Below, in pieces: positions 22,592-32,615 of a stretch of 36,610 nt of DNA (the first letter of the stretch is position 1; every line of letters begins with the position of its first letter). The stretch is from Trachelipus rathkii. Lineage: Eukaryota; Arthropoda; Malacostraca; Isopoda; Trachelipodidae. Where the stretch lies: contig JABUQX010038909.1 in assembly GCA_015478945.1 (NCBI GenBank), positions 67,501 to 104,110 on the forward strand, read 5' to 3'. Position numbers and translations under genes: made by a program. A model generated the notes under the pieces. It made no database searches. It was given only the letters and a program-made list of their open reading frames with translations, and was not told the origin of the DNA.

Positions 22592-22825
22592 AATAGTAGC
22601 GCAGAAGGGCTTCACCTCCGATTTTTATAAAAATCACAGGATATAGCTACTTTATAAAAATAATGAAGAATAAAAAAAAAAATGAAAATGACTGACATCT
22701 TTAGGAAAAAAAGTTACAGCTTCTCAAAGTTTAAATTTTCTCATAAGATTTTCTTATAATAAAAAAATATAGCTATATATTTTTTAAAAATCGCAGGATT
22801 TATATACTCTAAAAAAATAATAAGG

Positions 22826-22861
<36 letters not shown>

Positions 22862-23022
22862 ATTGAAGTCTTCTGGAAAGAAAGTTATAGCCTCTCAAAG
22901 TTTAAAATTTTTCCATAGGCTTTCTTATAAAAAATATTAATGGGCCTCGTGCTCATTTTAGAGCCATCCTAGTTTAGGTTATGATAAGATTTGTTAAGTA
23001 GCTATACACAGAATAAAATCGT
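22592..23022. repeat. Left long inverted repeat around I-like element
   Basis: It contains two diverged direct copies of one module (about 22600-22755 and 22765-22930). Each has an ATCRCAGGAT box, an A-rich tract, a TTAGGAAAAAAGTTACAG-like box and a TCTCAAAGTTTAAA box. The segment TAGGTTATGATAAGATTTGT lies at the inner edge. The module and inner segment recur inverted at 25912-26180. A 31-bp A-run sits at 22829-22859. Confidence 0.75.
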
Positions 23023-23556
23023 CTATAGACGAGCGAAGGCTATTGTTCGGCATACTTTTAAAGAAGTTAAAAGGAATTTTACAAGAACTTACACATCAAC
23101 CTTTAATCGTTCTACACAATTGGAAAAGATATGGAACAAGGTTAAAAATTTAAAATCTTAAGTAAATACTTACTCCTCAATAGTTTTAAGAGATCAACTT
23201 TCTAATTGTGTTGTTTCTGATTCTCTGGAGATTGCCAATCAGTTTGCATATCAGTTTGCTAAGGTAAATTAGTATAAATGTTACAGGAAAGTTTGTTATA
23301 CTATGCGTTTGAGGGCTGAGGTTTTCAATATTAATTTATTGGGGGGCAAAACTGGAGCATGCGTAATTAATGACCTTCCACTTTCTGAAGTTGAAGTGCA
23401 GTTGTGCTTATTGCAAAATACCCTCTCCTAGTTTAGGATTATGTTATTATACCCTTTTCTCAGCATTTATCACTTACAAAATAAGGTTTTTGATTGTTGC
23501 ATTTCTTTAATTATATTTGGTCCACATGATCTTTTCCAGAGTTAAACTAGGCGTTT

Positions 23557-24228
23557 ATGTCTCTCTTGGTCCCCATACTTAAAATGGGAAAGCCCAGGAA
23601 TAGTTGTCTCTCATATAGACCTATTGCCCAAACTAGTTGTCTGTGTAAGTTGTTGGAGAGGATGGTTTTGAATAGACTTGAACAGTATATGCAAGGTAAA
23701 AATATTTTAACACCTAATCAATATGGATTTAGAAAGGGATGCTCTACAATGGATCCTGTTTGTCTGCTGGAAGGAGATATTAGGGAAGCCTTTCTTCGAT
23801 CAGAGTATTTGATAGCTGTGTTCTTAGATATAGAAAAAGCTTATGATACAGTGTGGATTCATGGACTTTTGATGAAGCTTTATAAAATGGGCTTGAGAGG
23901 TCACTTGCCAAAATTTCTTCAAAATTTTTTAAAATATAGGAAAATATGTGTACATGTGGAGAATTCAATATCTGAAGTGTTTGAGGTTCAGTGTGGAGTC
24001 CCCCAGGGAAGCATTTTGAGCCCTACACTTTTCAACATCATGATAAATGATCTTTGTGACAATTGTCCTTTTGGAGTAAAATTTTCTCTTTATGCTGATG
24101 ATTGTACTTTATGGTATTCTCATTGTGGTGATCCACTTGAGGCTTTGAGTGTGATGCAGGATTCTTTGGAATCCATTTCGGAATGGTCTAATAATTGGGG
24201 ATTGAATTTCTCTGTTTCAAAAACATAG
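23557..24228 (+). pseudogene. Reverse transcriptase domain of I-like element
   Basis: An open stretch of 223 codons holds NSCLSYRPIAQTSCLCKLLE, NQYGFRKGCSTMD (the QxGFR box), AVFLDIEKAYDTVW (first catalytic Asp), QCGVPQGSILSPTLFNIMIN, and FSLYADDCTLW (YADD catalytic box). It ends at a TAG after NFSVSKT. The thumb continues in the same direction beyond the stop (IRYLGLIFDSHLTW, about 24310-24350) to 24819. The residues for catalysis are all present; the protein is nevertheless broken by the stops. Confidence 0.9.
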
Positions 24229-24528
24229 AGTATGATTTTTACAAGGTAACCAGATCCTCAGTGTGATACCCTTTTCCTCCAAAATCAACCTATTAATTTT
24301 GTCCACCACATAAGGTATCTTGGTTTGATTTTTGATAGCCATTTAACATGGAAATTACATACTGCACATGTTAAACAAATGTGTACTCAAGCACTGAGTA
24401 TTATGCAGTATCTTAGCAATGTCAAATGGGGAGCTGATAGAAGTATTCTTTTACAATTGTATTTTAGTTTAATAAGGGCGAGACTGGATTAGGGCTGTTA
24501 TATATATGGTACTGCTGCTGAGACTCAT

Positions 24529-24819
24529 TTGCTGTCTCTTGATAGAATTCGGTATAGAGCTCTAAGATATGCAATTGGAGCTTTAAGGTGTACTATGGTG
24601 CAAGATTTGGAGGTGGAGGCAAACGTTATGCCATTGCCCATCAGAATGATGTTACTGGGTCTACAGTATATAATTTCTAGAGTGATAAAGGTTAAACATC
24701 CTATCCGGCAGGCATTTCTAGATTATTTTACTTTTCAGTTTTATAGATTGCGCTCTTATCCTTTGCCTGTTTTTGGAAGAATTCAGGATTTGTTGGAGGA
24801 AAGTCGGGAGACAGCCTAA
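24529..24819 (+). pseudogene. Thumb/connector region of I-like element
   Basis: The 96-codon frame reads LDRIRYRALRYAIGALRCT, then MPLPIRMMLLGLQYI, which matches the connector between RT and RNase H in I-group elements (typically RLqnkaLRiilGa...PLxxRr). It is separated from the RT fragment by two stops (24226-24228 and near 24490). Confidence 0.75.
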
Positions 24820-24944
24820 AGTGGTCCAAGTCACCCCACCCGACGCTACTTGTTTTTTGAACCATCCAAAGAATATTACGCCAGTGAGACTGTATCACAG
24901 TTTATTTTCCAATATTAAACTAGTTATATCAGGAGGATTATCAT

Positions 24945-25331
24945 GTTAGCTACACTGATGGATCCAAAATGGACTCTCAAACTGGCTGTGCTTTTATGTA
25001 TGATACTGATATGCATAAGTACTCTCTCCCTGATTATTGTTCCATTTTTACAGCTGAAATATATGCTATTTATAGAGTTCTTAAACATTTTAAAGATTTT
25101 GCTCACAATAAATTAGCAATATTTACTGATTCTCCTTCAGCTGTGAATGCCTTGAAGGGAAATACCAGTTCACACATTTTGGTACACTATATACATGCTC
25201 TTCTAGGTAGTTTTGAGGATGGTGTAAGTGTTCAAATTATCTGGATTCAAAGCCATGTGGGTATAGGTGTGAAGTTAGCGACCGATATACTTACAATGAT
25301 TGGAAAGGAGAATTTAACATTGGATTTCTGA
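24945..25331 (+). pseudogene. RNase H domain of I-like element
   Basis: The translation contains SYTDGSK just before the ORF start (GCTACACTGATGGATCC near 24950), then GCAFMYD, FTAEIYAIYRVL (catalytic Glu) and LAIFTDSPSAVNAL (catalytic Asp). IQSHVGIGVKLATD is the last motif, with the usual GNE.AD partly lost. It ends at TGA after NLTLDF. RNase H would remove the RNA template strand during target-primed reverse transcription. Confidence 0.85.
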
Positions 25332-25494
25332 TGCTTGAATTTAGCGTTATTGGTATTACAATCATGTTCTATCTTTGGGGCAGCCCTGTGTTGAATAGAG
25401 AAGGCAGATTCCTCACTTAAAGTCAAGCCTTTTGATGTCAAGATTGGCATATATTGAAACATTGGGAAGGAGGAAAATCAAGTAGTTTTGTCAG

Positions 25495-25758
25495 ATGAGG
25501 ATGGGCACTACAAAGTTGACTCATGCACATTTTTTTGAAAATAGACCTCCATCTAATTGTGTGCACTGTAATGTGAGACTTACTTTACAACATCTTTTCA
25601 TTGAGTGTCCAACTTTTCGGGTTCATAGACAACTTTTGTTAAATACTTGTGATACTCTTTCTCTCAATTTTGATTTATTTAATGTTCTTTCTTTTCTTTT
25701 TCCAGCAAATACTCTAATAAAATTTTTAAAAGATATAAATTTTCTAAATCTGATTTGA
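25495..25758 (+). pseudogene. C-terminal CCHC-like region of I-like element
   Basis: The 87-codon frame reads RMGTTKLTHAHFFENRPPSN, then CVHCNVRLTLQHLFIECP. The His and Cys spacing (C-x2-C-x8-H-x4-C) is the conserved zinc-binding tail of I/Nimb-type ORF2 proteins. Confidence 0.85.
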
Positions 25759-25911
25759 TTATGAAGTTGAATCTCAATTAGCCTGCCTTAGAAGCTGAAG
25801 ATATAGTTGATCTTTTTGTGATTTGTCCGATTTGAAGAAGTTCTGTGAACAGTTGCAAAATTGCCCTAGAAGGTGGCTGCAATGAAAAACTAATCATTGT
25901 AAAAATCAAGA

Positions 25912-26180
25912 TAAGAAGATGGTTACTCTGTGTATACTTAACAAAGCATATAACCTGAACAGAGGCTTAAAACTAGACTTAACTTGGAAGAATCAAAAAT
26001 GAAAAGTCTATGGGAGTTTTAACAACTTTAAGAGGCTGTAACTTTTTTCCTAAAGACGTCATTCATTATTATTTTTTTTTCTTCATTATTATTTTTTTAA
26101 GAATATATCCTGTGATTTTTCATAAAAATTAGGGGGGGGGGGGGTATTCCCTTCTGCTTCACTACTTTTACCCTTTTTTT
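25912..26180. repeat. Right long inverted repeat around I-like element
   Basis: The reverse complement repeats the order seen at 22592-23022: GCAGAAGGG, ATCACAGGATAT, AATAATGAAGAA, CTTTAGGAAAAAAGTTACAG, and the inner segment (here GTTCAGGTTATATGCTTTGT). It has one module where the left side has two. It contains a G12 run near 26132-26143. Confidence 0.75.
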
Positions 26181-26396
26181 TTTCTAAAATTAATAAATCC
26201 TAAAAAAATGTACAACAAAAAAGGTCTTTGGGAGATTGATTGCATTTGTTATATAAGAGAGGTTGGCATACTGGTTTTAGTATTTTTAAATGGGACGAAA
26301 GATATTTATAAAAAAAAAGTCGATAACAGAAAATAAAAGAGATTTCGTCATAATCTGTTGAACTTGGTGTAATCAACCTAAAATAGGGCTGGAAAA

Positions 26397-26873
26397 GCAA
26401 ATTAAATAAATTACATTTAATTTTAAAAATCCTATTTTAAATTCTTGTGTAATGAGGCCTAACATTGATGAACATGACTACATCTTCATGAATTTGGTTG
26501 TACTATGACATTGTAGGTAAAAATATCAGAAAATATTTATATATATTGATATTCAATATATTCATATTCAAAATATAGAGAAATAACTTTTTCTGTACCT
26601 TGTATTTGAATACAGGCACATAAACATTTGTCTGTGGGGGCAAAGTGCCTGTACCCTTCAACCTGTGAGTGCTGGAGAGTTTACTTTTTCAGTGCATATC
26701 AGTAGTTTTGAATATTGATATATCAATATTTTATGATATTTTACCTACTTGATCGCATAGTAGAACTGAATTGATCATGTGTAGTCATATTCGATAATTA
26801 TGTAAGGTCTCATTACATGAATTTATATCTGATTTTTTAATAAATTATTAATAATAATAATTATTTAATTTGC
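26397..26873. mobile_element. 477-bp foldback/MITE with long terminal inverted repeats
   Basis: The left end GCAAATTAAATAAATTAC pairs with the right end TTATTTAATTTGC. The arms (about 26397-26590 and 26680-26873) remain complementary, sharing GTAATGAGGCC/GTAATGAGACC, ATGACTACA, and GTAGGTAAAAATATCA in inverted order. The loop, about 90 bp, contains a smaller imperfect hairpin (GTATTTGAATACAGGCAC...GTGCCTGTACCC). No coding sequence is present. Confidence 0.78.
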
Positions 26874-27625
26874 ATATTATCAAATTTTTTTTTAATGTAA
26901 ATTAATATAAAATACATTTCCAGTTTCTAGAATTAATTATGAATAAATTCCTGTTAAATACTCTAATGGAAAGAATAACCTGGTTTGAATTTCATCATAA
27001 GACATTGTATGCACCCAACATAGGCCCTAGAAAATGATTTAACTAATTCCAAATTTTATTCATATGGTTACAAATCTATTGAATTGAGGCTTGGAAGCAT
27101 ATGACATCTGAGGAGAGTCAATATATTACATTCATTAAGAGATGAACAGATTGTGGGAATTATTTGCAAAATGACAAGGGGGTAGGAGAACTTTGGATGT
27201 TGTGTCTACTTGGGAGGTTTGGGGTGACATACAGAGGCAAGTTAGGACCACCTCTTGGTGCAGTTGAAGCCATGGAGTGAATGCCACACACTCCATTAAA
27301 AAAAAAAAAAAAAAAAAAATCAAAACTTTTGATTAGATTGTGTCTAAATTAGTTTGAAAAGAAATTATCAGGATTGATCTTTTTTGTTTTATTTTTTAGG
27401 TTATTAATTATTTGAAATTTATTTCGTATAAAAGAAGTATTAAAATGGACATTCAAACACGAAATGAAATAAAGGAGAAAGAATTGGACCCAAAAGACCC
27501 AAGATTATTGTTTTGATTCAGAAAGAATTCTCAGTGATTGCTAGTATATATATTATATAACGAGTACACGCACTAAACCGGGCAGCCAAAAGACCACACC
27601 GAGAGCCCGCCACACACAGAACACA
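26874..27625. other. AT-rich interval with one A23 tract
   Basis: No gene or known repeat is recognised. The less AT-rich 27100-27297 runs into an A-tract at 27298-27319, so it could be the 3' end of a retrotransposed transcript or SINE, but I cannot identify the source. A GC-richer stretch (27560-27627) just before the next AT block is also unassigned. Confidence 0.4.
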
Positions 27626-27791
27626 CCTAATAATATAATATAATTATATACTATATATAATATAATATTATATATATAATATATAAATATTATATATATA
27701 ATAATATATATATATAATATTAAGTATAATATATATATATTATATATATATATTATATAATATATATATATTATATATATATATATAAATT

Positions 27792-27824
<33 letters not shown>

Positions 27825-27841
27825 GATATAATATATATATT
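27626..27841. repeat. AT microsatellite block
   Basis: TA/ATA repeats with many single-base breaks. Confidence 0.9.
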
Positions 27842-27985
27842 TAGTGTTGGCACGAACCGAAAATTTAAGGCGATACCATACGATACAAGTACCGCAATTT
27901 TTTCATTGCTCGATACCGGATACCATACCAAAATTTTGCCGATAACCGATACCCGTACCGGATACTTTTATTCCCTGTTGGCCTA
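27842..27985. mobile_element. Left terminus of a hAT-like element with CCGATACC repeats
   Basis: It begins TAGTGTTGGCACGAACC and contains several GATACC/CCGATA words. The sequence at 31800-31978 has the same word composition in the opposite arrangement and ends GGTGCATCACTA, whose reverse complement begins TAGTGATGCACC. The two may be ends of one element about 4.1 kb long. Confidence 0.5.
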
Positions 27986-27992
27986 TATATAT

Positions 27993-28026
<34 letters not shown>

Positions 28027-28092
28027 ATACTACATACTATAATATAAATATATAGATAATAAGGAATGATAAATATATATAATATAATATAT
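27986..28092. repeat. AT microsatellite block
   Basis: TA repeats and imperfect AT sequence. Confidence 0.85.
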
Positions 28093-29220
28093 GATGCAGG
28101 CAACATCCGCATCCGCGCAGCATCCGCACATTATTTAAGATCGCCCTCCGCATCGCTTCTTCCCTGCGGATGTGCCGGATTATTTATTGCGAGATGCTGA
28201 TAAAGAATTTATATAATAAAAATACTTAAGATGAAAATGAAAATGAACTTTAAATGAGAGACATTGGGACTCGACTCAACTCGATTAGTAATGATGGACT
28301 CATGATCTCACAGCCTGAAGTTCATAATAATATGAGTCAACAGAGTCACATGAGATTATTGCATGCCAAAAAAATCAGCGCCTCTAAGCTTCAGGTCTCC
28401 GATGATAAAACCATTTAATCTCAACGCTAAGGAAGAATATTGAACCATCTTCAAATTAAAAATGATGACGGGTTTTAAAAAGAAGAAATGTAATTAAAAA
28501 CTAGAGCTAAAATACGCTTTAGTTCTGTGAAAATTAATTACCTTCATACTATTGCAACTTACTTAGTCCCCGTTATAAGGCAAGTATTTTTGTAACACAA
28601 TATATAGAACAAGTTAAATCGTCACCTTTTGTTGGATGTTGAAAAACTTCAATCCGAATAGTCTATTAATTCGCCACCCATTAAAAGGAAATAAACGAAA
28701 TCTACAGAACCAACATCTTCCACAAGTAAATCAATAAACAGATTCACTGGAAGAACTTTTACAGTCCAGTAGTGATGAAAAAGCACACGCATTACCAAAA
28801 ATGTAGTGCAAATGATGGAAAACGTATCACCAAGAAAAACGACTACATACAAAGATGTCCTGTCAGTTTGTGAAAGTTAAGCAAAATGATTCACCCCGGT
28901 TTGATAAAACTGCAAGGAAAATATTGCCTGTCCTCAAAACTGTAGTTCCAATTTGAGAGAGTATTAGGAATGTGGGCAAATAATATGATGAAAAGAGACG
29001 ATCTCAGCAGAAAAAGGCGTAAAATGGATTGTTCTCAAGCACAACCATTCCATATTACATTCAAAACTAGTGCAAAACGGTAAATAATCCTTTTGTAAAA
29101 TCTTTCAGACTTAAGGTCGGAAGGAGGGGAAAGAGGCTGGTGGGTGCATTTGAGTTGGTTCCCCGTCCCACACAGTTATATTAATAGATTGTGGCTAAAA
29201 ACTCTATTGAATATATTAGG
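28093..29220 (+). mobile_element. hAT-derived sequence with ATCCGC-rich end and transposase remnant
   Basis: The start (28093-28190) is dense in ATCCGC/GCGGAT words, a common design of hAT subterminal regions. At about 28540-28610 the plus strand encodes LATYLVPRYKASIFVTQY, corresponding to the hAT (L)DPRYK box with Asp replaced by Val. Further plus-strand sequence to about 29090 is broken by many stops. No matching right terminus was found. Confidence 0.55.
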
Positions 29221-29221
29221 C

Positions 29222-29252
29222 ATATATTTATATATATATATATAATATATAT

Positions 29253-29345
<93 letters not shown>

Positions 29346-29362
29346 TATATAATATATATATA
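29222..29362. repeat. (TA)n microsatellite
   Basis: TA repeats that abut the left inverted repeat of the next element. Confidence 0.93.
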
Positions 29363-29364
29363 TA

Positions 29365-31203
29365 AGCCGTATTCGTTTTTATATCTGGGGCTTACGAAAC
29401 GTAACGAAGATGCTCGAGTTTGTGCGTTCAGTTTTGTCAAAACTTACCGAAAAATTGTAGGAAATGCTTTCCAGAACGTAAGGAATTTCCTCAATTCTGT
29501 AAGTTTGCTATTTCCCATGCTTGCCGAAGTTAAGCACGTTCTTACGAAAATGTGTAAAACAAAAAAATGACGGCGTAGCCCCGTCTGAATTGATGAATTT
29601 TCATTTAATATAATCGCTTTAAAATCTAATTTCTTCCAAATGGATAAACTCCAACACAAATAGTTGATCAAATATCTGAAATAAACCAATTTATTTTTTT
29701 ATTTCTGCTTATCCAAAACCACGTACTCATCCACAACAGCTGATTCAATTGTTTGAAAACAAAAGTACAGGCCTACCACGAAATCGCGGATCGTTAAACA
29801 GAAGATTCGTGCTAAAACTTGTGAGCATTTCTTACGAGCGTAAGCACAAATGACAAAAACGAAAATGGTCTAAATTAAAGCAAAGGAAATTACTAAAATT
29901 CATTCTATCGTAAACGGTTCGTATTATTATAATACGATTAAGGCAGATATAACTAAAGAAATTACGGTCCCAAGTGAAGTATTTGTGGGTGCTAATTTAT
30001 TTATCGCAATCCCACTAATAATTACTTGGGACTAATTTCTTATTCTATCTCCTTTAATCATAAATTGCTGGTCTAGGGTCCCGCATACACAAGCCTTTGT
30101 AATTTGTTCTGATTGGAAGTTTTCCATAAGAAATCACCTTTCTCCGTAAAATTTCTAGCTTTATCCTTTCATCCTCAACATTTTTGATAAAACTTGTTAC
30201 TCGTTTCTCGATAACACTTATCGGCCTAAAACTATAGCATATGATGTTCCTAACTTCCTGTTATGCTCGGCTTCCCTGCATTGGACCCTTCCAATGTTCT
30301 TCTCTTTCAGATTAAAACATTTTAAACAAAAACTTTTCACAATGCAAGTTTCTTATAGTGCTTTTATTAACAAACATCAAATTGGCAGTTTCTTTAGATT
30401 AAAGAAAGCATCTCCAACTTGGTCACAAATCGTTTACAAATATAAATGTGCGACTGTAACGTCGACTATGGTCAAACTTTCCAATACCTAAAGATGCGAG
30501 CCTTCAAACACATGGACGTTTTTCCTTCGAACTAATCTCTCCATCTCTCACCCAGAGAATTTATAGCTGTCAGAAATCACTATGACCTCAATACCTATAC
30601 CTCTTCAAAAATTTCTCCATTTTCCAAAAATGCTTCTACAGGATGAAGGAACTTAAAAATTTTGGACATCTTTATATATAAAACCCATAAAGTACACTAA
30701 CATCCATAGGTTGCTGTTTGGCACTCCTGATTGCCAGAACTAATTGCCTGAATTTCGTGCAAAAACGAACACGAATTCTTATGAGGTTTACTTTGTTTTT
30801 CAAGCAATTGGAATTAGATGCTTTGATGGAGCCTAGAAATAAAAATAAACATGAAATAAAAAAAATGGTTATATTGCCAAAAAAATTGATTCAAAACTAT
30901 TTGATGGAGTTTATCGATTAGATAGAAATTAGATTTAAAGCTTGAATGAATGAAATAATCATCACTTCAAAAAAATGACGCATGGTAGGCGCTACCACTC
31001 TGTCATTTTTTTGTTTTGCACATTTTCGTAAGACGTGTTAAATTCAGCAATCACAGAAAATAGCAACTTTATAGAATTACGAAAATTCCTTACGTGTGGT
31101 AAAGCATTTCTTACGATTTTAGCGCTAAGTTTGAACAAAAACGAACGCAAATTCGAGCATTTCTTACGTTCGTAAGCACAAATGCAAAAAACGAAAACGC
31201 CGT
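29365..31203. mobile_element. DNA transposon with about 220-bp inverted repeats (superfamily unknown)
   Basis: The left arm (29365-29580) and right arm (30966-31203) are inverted copies. Both contain GCTCGAGTTTGTGCGTTC or its variant, CGTAAGGAATTT, TTGCTATTT, CTTACGAAAATGTG and AAAACAAAAAAATGAC. The palindrome CTTACGTTCGTAAG lies at 31163-31176. A third terminus-like segment with CTTACGAGCGTAAG lies inside, at 29816-29870. About 1.1 kb of interior shows no transposase I can recognise. Flanks are AT-rich, so the target duplication is ambiguous. Confidence 0.75.
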
Positions 31204-31250
31204 TATATTAACAACAGTAGGTTCAATTTATCCGAATTATCAGACAAATT

Positions 31251-31266
31251 TGCGATATATATATAT

Positions 31267-31310
<44 letters not shown>

Positions 31311-31425
31311 ATATAAATATTATATATATATATATAGTTATATATATATATATATATATTAATATATATATATATAATATAATAATAATAAAATATATTA
31401 TATATTATATATTACTATATTAACA
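31251..31425. repeat. AT microsatellite block
   Basis: TA/ATA repeats right of the long-TIR element. Confidence 0.9.
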
Positions 31426-31660
31426 AGAAAAATTAGAAAAAGAAGAAGAAATTCGAAACTTTTACTTTCTAGAACGGTTAAAGCTCGTTTCTCAAAATCA
31501 TCGAGTCATTGAAGAAAATTTTTAAATTTCTTGACTGAAGAGGCTGAAAACCCCCTTCTACTCAAAGCTTGCGTTATCGTGAATAGTGCTGATAGCTCAA
31601 AAACCTTTCACTACCAACACCACTCGCAGCAATGCGGAACATGGTACGTGATTTATAGAT
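31426..31660 (+). other. Unique segment with short Glu/Lys-rich open frame
   Basis: The plus strand encodes EKLEKEEEIRNFYFLERLKL then VSQNHRVIEENF before a stop near 31527. A second frame continues FLTEEAENPLLLKA to about 31630. This looks like coding sequence with a one-base shift near 31525, but I recognise no family and see no clear splice sites. It lies inside the interval between the two CCGATACC-rich ends. Confidence 0.3.
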
Positions 31661-31676
31661 ATATATTATATAATAT

Positions 31677-31707
<31 letters not shown>

Positions 31708-31795
31708 TATAATATATATTATAATATATATATATATTATATATATATAATATATATATATATATAATATAATATATATATAATATAATAATATC
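31661..31795. repeat. AT microsatellite block
   Basis: TA/ATA repeats. Confidence 0.9.
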
Positions 31796-31799
31796 GAAA

Positions 31800-31978
31800 T
31801 TAATTAAAGAGAGCAAAATGTGTGGTATCGGTTTAAGGTATCGGCAAAATTTTACCAATACCGATACCGATACTACTCCTCTCAAAATTCCCGATACGAT
31901 ACCGATACCGATACCTCAAAAAATCGGCCCGATACCACCGATACCGATACCAGATACCATGGTATCGGTGCATCACTA
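31800..31978. mobile_element. Right terminus of hAT-like element with CCGATACC repeats
   Basis: Dense in GATACC and GGTATCG words, including the palindrome ATACCATGGTAT near 31955, and ending ATCGGTGCATCACTA before a TA tract. See the candidate partner at 27842. Confidence 0.6.
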
Positions 31979-32010
31979 ATATATATACCGTGTATATATT
32001 AGTATTATTA

Positions 32011-32120
32011 TCTACTTCCTTTCCCCAGATTGGGGGGGGGGGAGATGCGTGGATAACAGAACAGAAAATAGTAGTTTAGAACATGGTGTATCCCGAGCAA
32101 GCAAGAACACCCAGCCTCGC
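32011..32120 (-). mobile_element. Family 1 3'-UTR fragment, copy I
   Basis: Contains the family hairpin (CCCCAGATTGGGG) at about 32023-32036 and the AACAGAACAGAAAATAG box on the minus-strand 3' UTR. It is bounded by TA/TTA repeats on both sides. Confidence 0.75.
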
Positions 32121-32200
32121 TTATATTAATTATTATTATTATTATTATTATTATCTATTATTATATTATTATTATTATTATTTTATTATTATTATTATTA
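32121..32200. repeat. (TTA)n microsatellite
   Basis: TTA repeats with minor breaks. Confidence 0.93.
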
Positions 32201-32254
32201 TGGCTGTTTAGCACAATTTACCTTATTAAAAAATCCTTTTTAATTTATTTTAAG

Positions 32255-32449
32255 ACCTTTCCTGACAAGGAAGAAAACTTCCCTTTAGCAGAATACATTA
32301 AAAATGAGGTAGAAGAAGTTGTTATAAAATCTGAGTTTAAAGAATTGGAAAAGGAATCTGTGTTCAAAGAAGAGACACTCATTGGTGATGTCATAAAATC
32401 TCAAAATCCGATGCTGGATCTGAAGCAATCGATTGATAAGTGTGGAAAG
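32255..32449 (+). CDS. Orphan exon, Lys/Glu-rich protein (gene unknown)
   Basis: A 195-nt open frame (65 codons, phase 0 at both ends) is bounded by a good acceptor (CCTTTTTAATTTATTTTAAG before 32255) and a consensus donor (AAAG|GTAAGT at 32450). It encodes TFPDKEENFPLAEYIKNEVE, then EVVIKSEFKELEKESVFKEE and MLDLKQSIDKCGK. IKSE fits the sumoylation consensus. Such acidic exons often precede C2H2 zinc-finger arrays in arthropod genes, but no finger is seen here. It runs opposite to Nup358 and is sandwiched between family-1 fragments. It may belong to a separate gene or be a captured exon. Confidence 0.6.
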
Positions 32450-32514
32450 GTAAGTTATATTGTTGTTATTGCTTTACAAATCTTCGGAAATAAGATTAGA
32501 GATTAGAATCTTTT

Positions 32515-32518
32515 CTTA

Positions 32519-32549
<31 letters not shown>

Positions 32550-32615
32550 TATTATTATTATATATATTGATTAAATTATTATTTATTATTATTTTATCAT
32601 TATTATTATTATTAT
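32515..32615. repeat. (TTA)n microsatellite
   Basis: TTA repeats with small AT interruptions. Confidence 0.93.

Larger units (their letters stand above)
23023..25911 (+). mobile_element. I-like non-LTR retrotransposon with RNase H, 5'-truncated
   Basis: Plus-strand blocks in order: the endonuclease-RT linker at about 23025-23160 (ARAIVRHTFKEVKRNF-like), RT, thumb, an RNase H domain and a C-terminal zinc-knuckle-like block. The order RT, RNase H, then H/C-rich tail with LTHAHFF...CVHCNV fits the I/Nimb group rather than Jockey or CR1. The endonuclease is missing. Few stops interrupt the frames, so the copy is younger than the family-1 copies. Confidence 0.85.

Noticed and set aside
23557..24228. 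I-like RT as an active gene
   Set aside because: The catalytic boxes are intact, but in-frame stops follow at 24226 and near 24490, the endonuclease is missing, and RNase H lacks its last motif.
29444..29689. Minus-strand 81-codon frame in the long-TIR element
   Set aside because: It overlaps the inverted-repeat arm and shows no domain; frames of this length are expected by chance in AT-rich repeats.
32121..32615. (TTA)n tracts as regulatory elements of the orphan exon
   Set aside because: They are ordinary microsatellites like the others that border transposon fragments here; nothing specific links them to expression.
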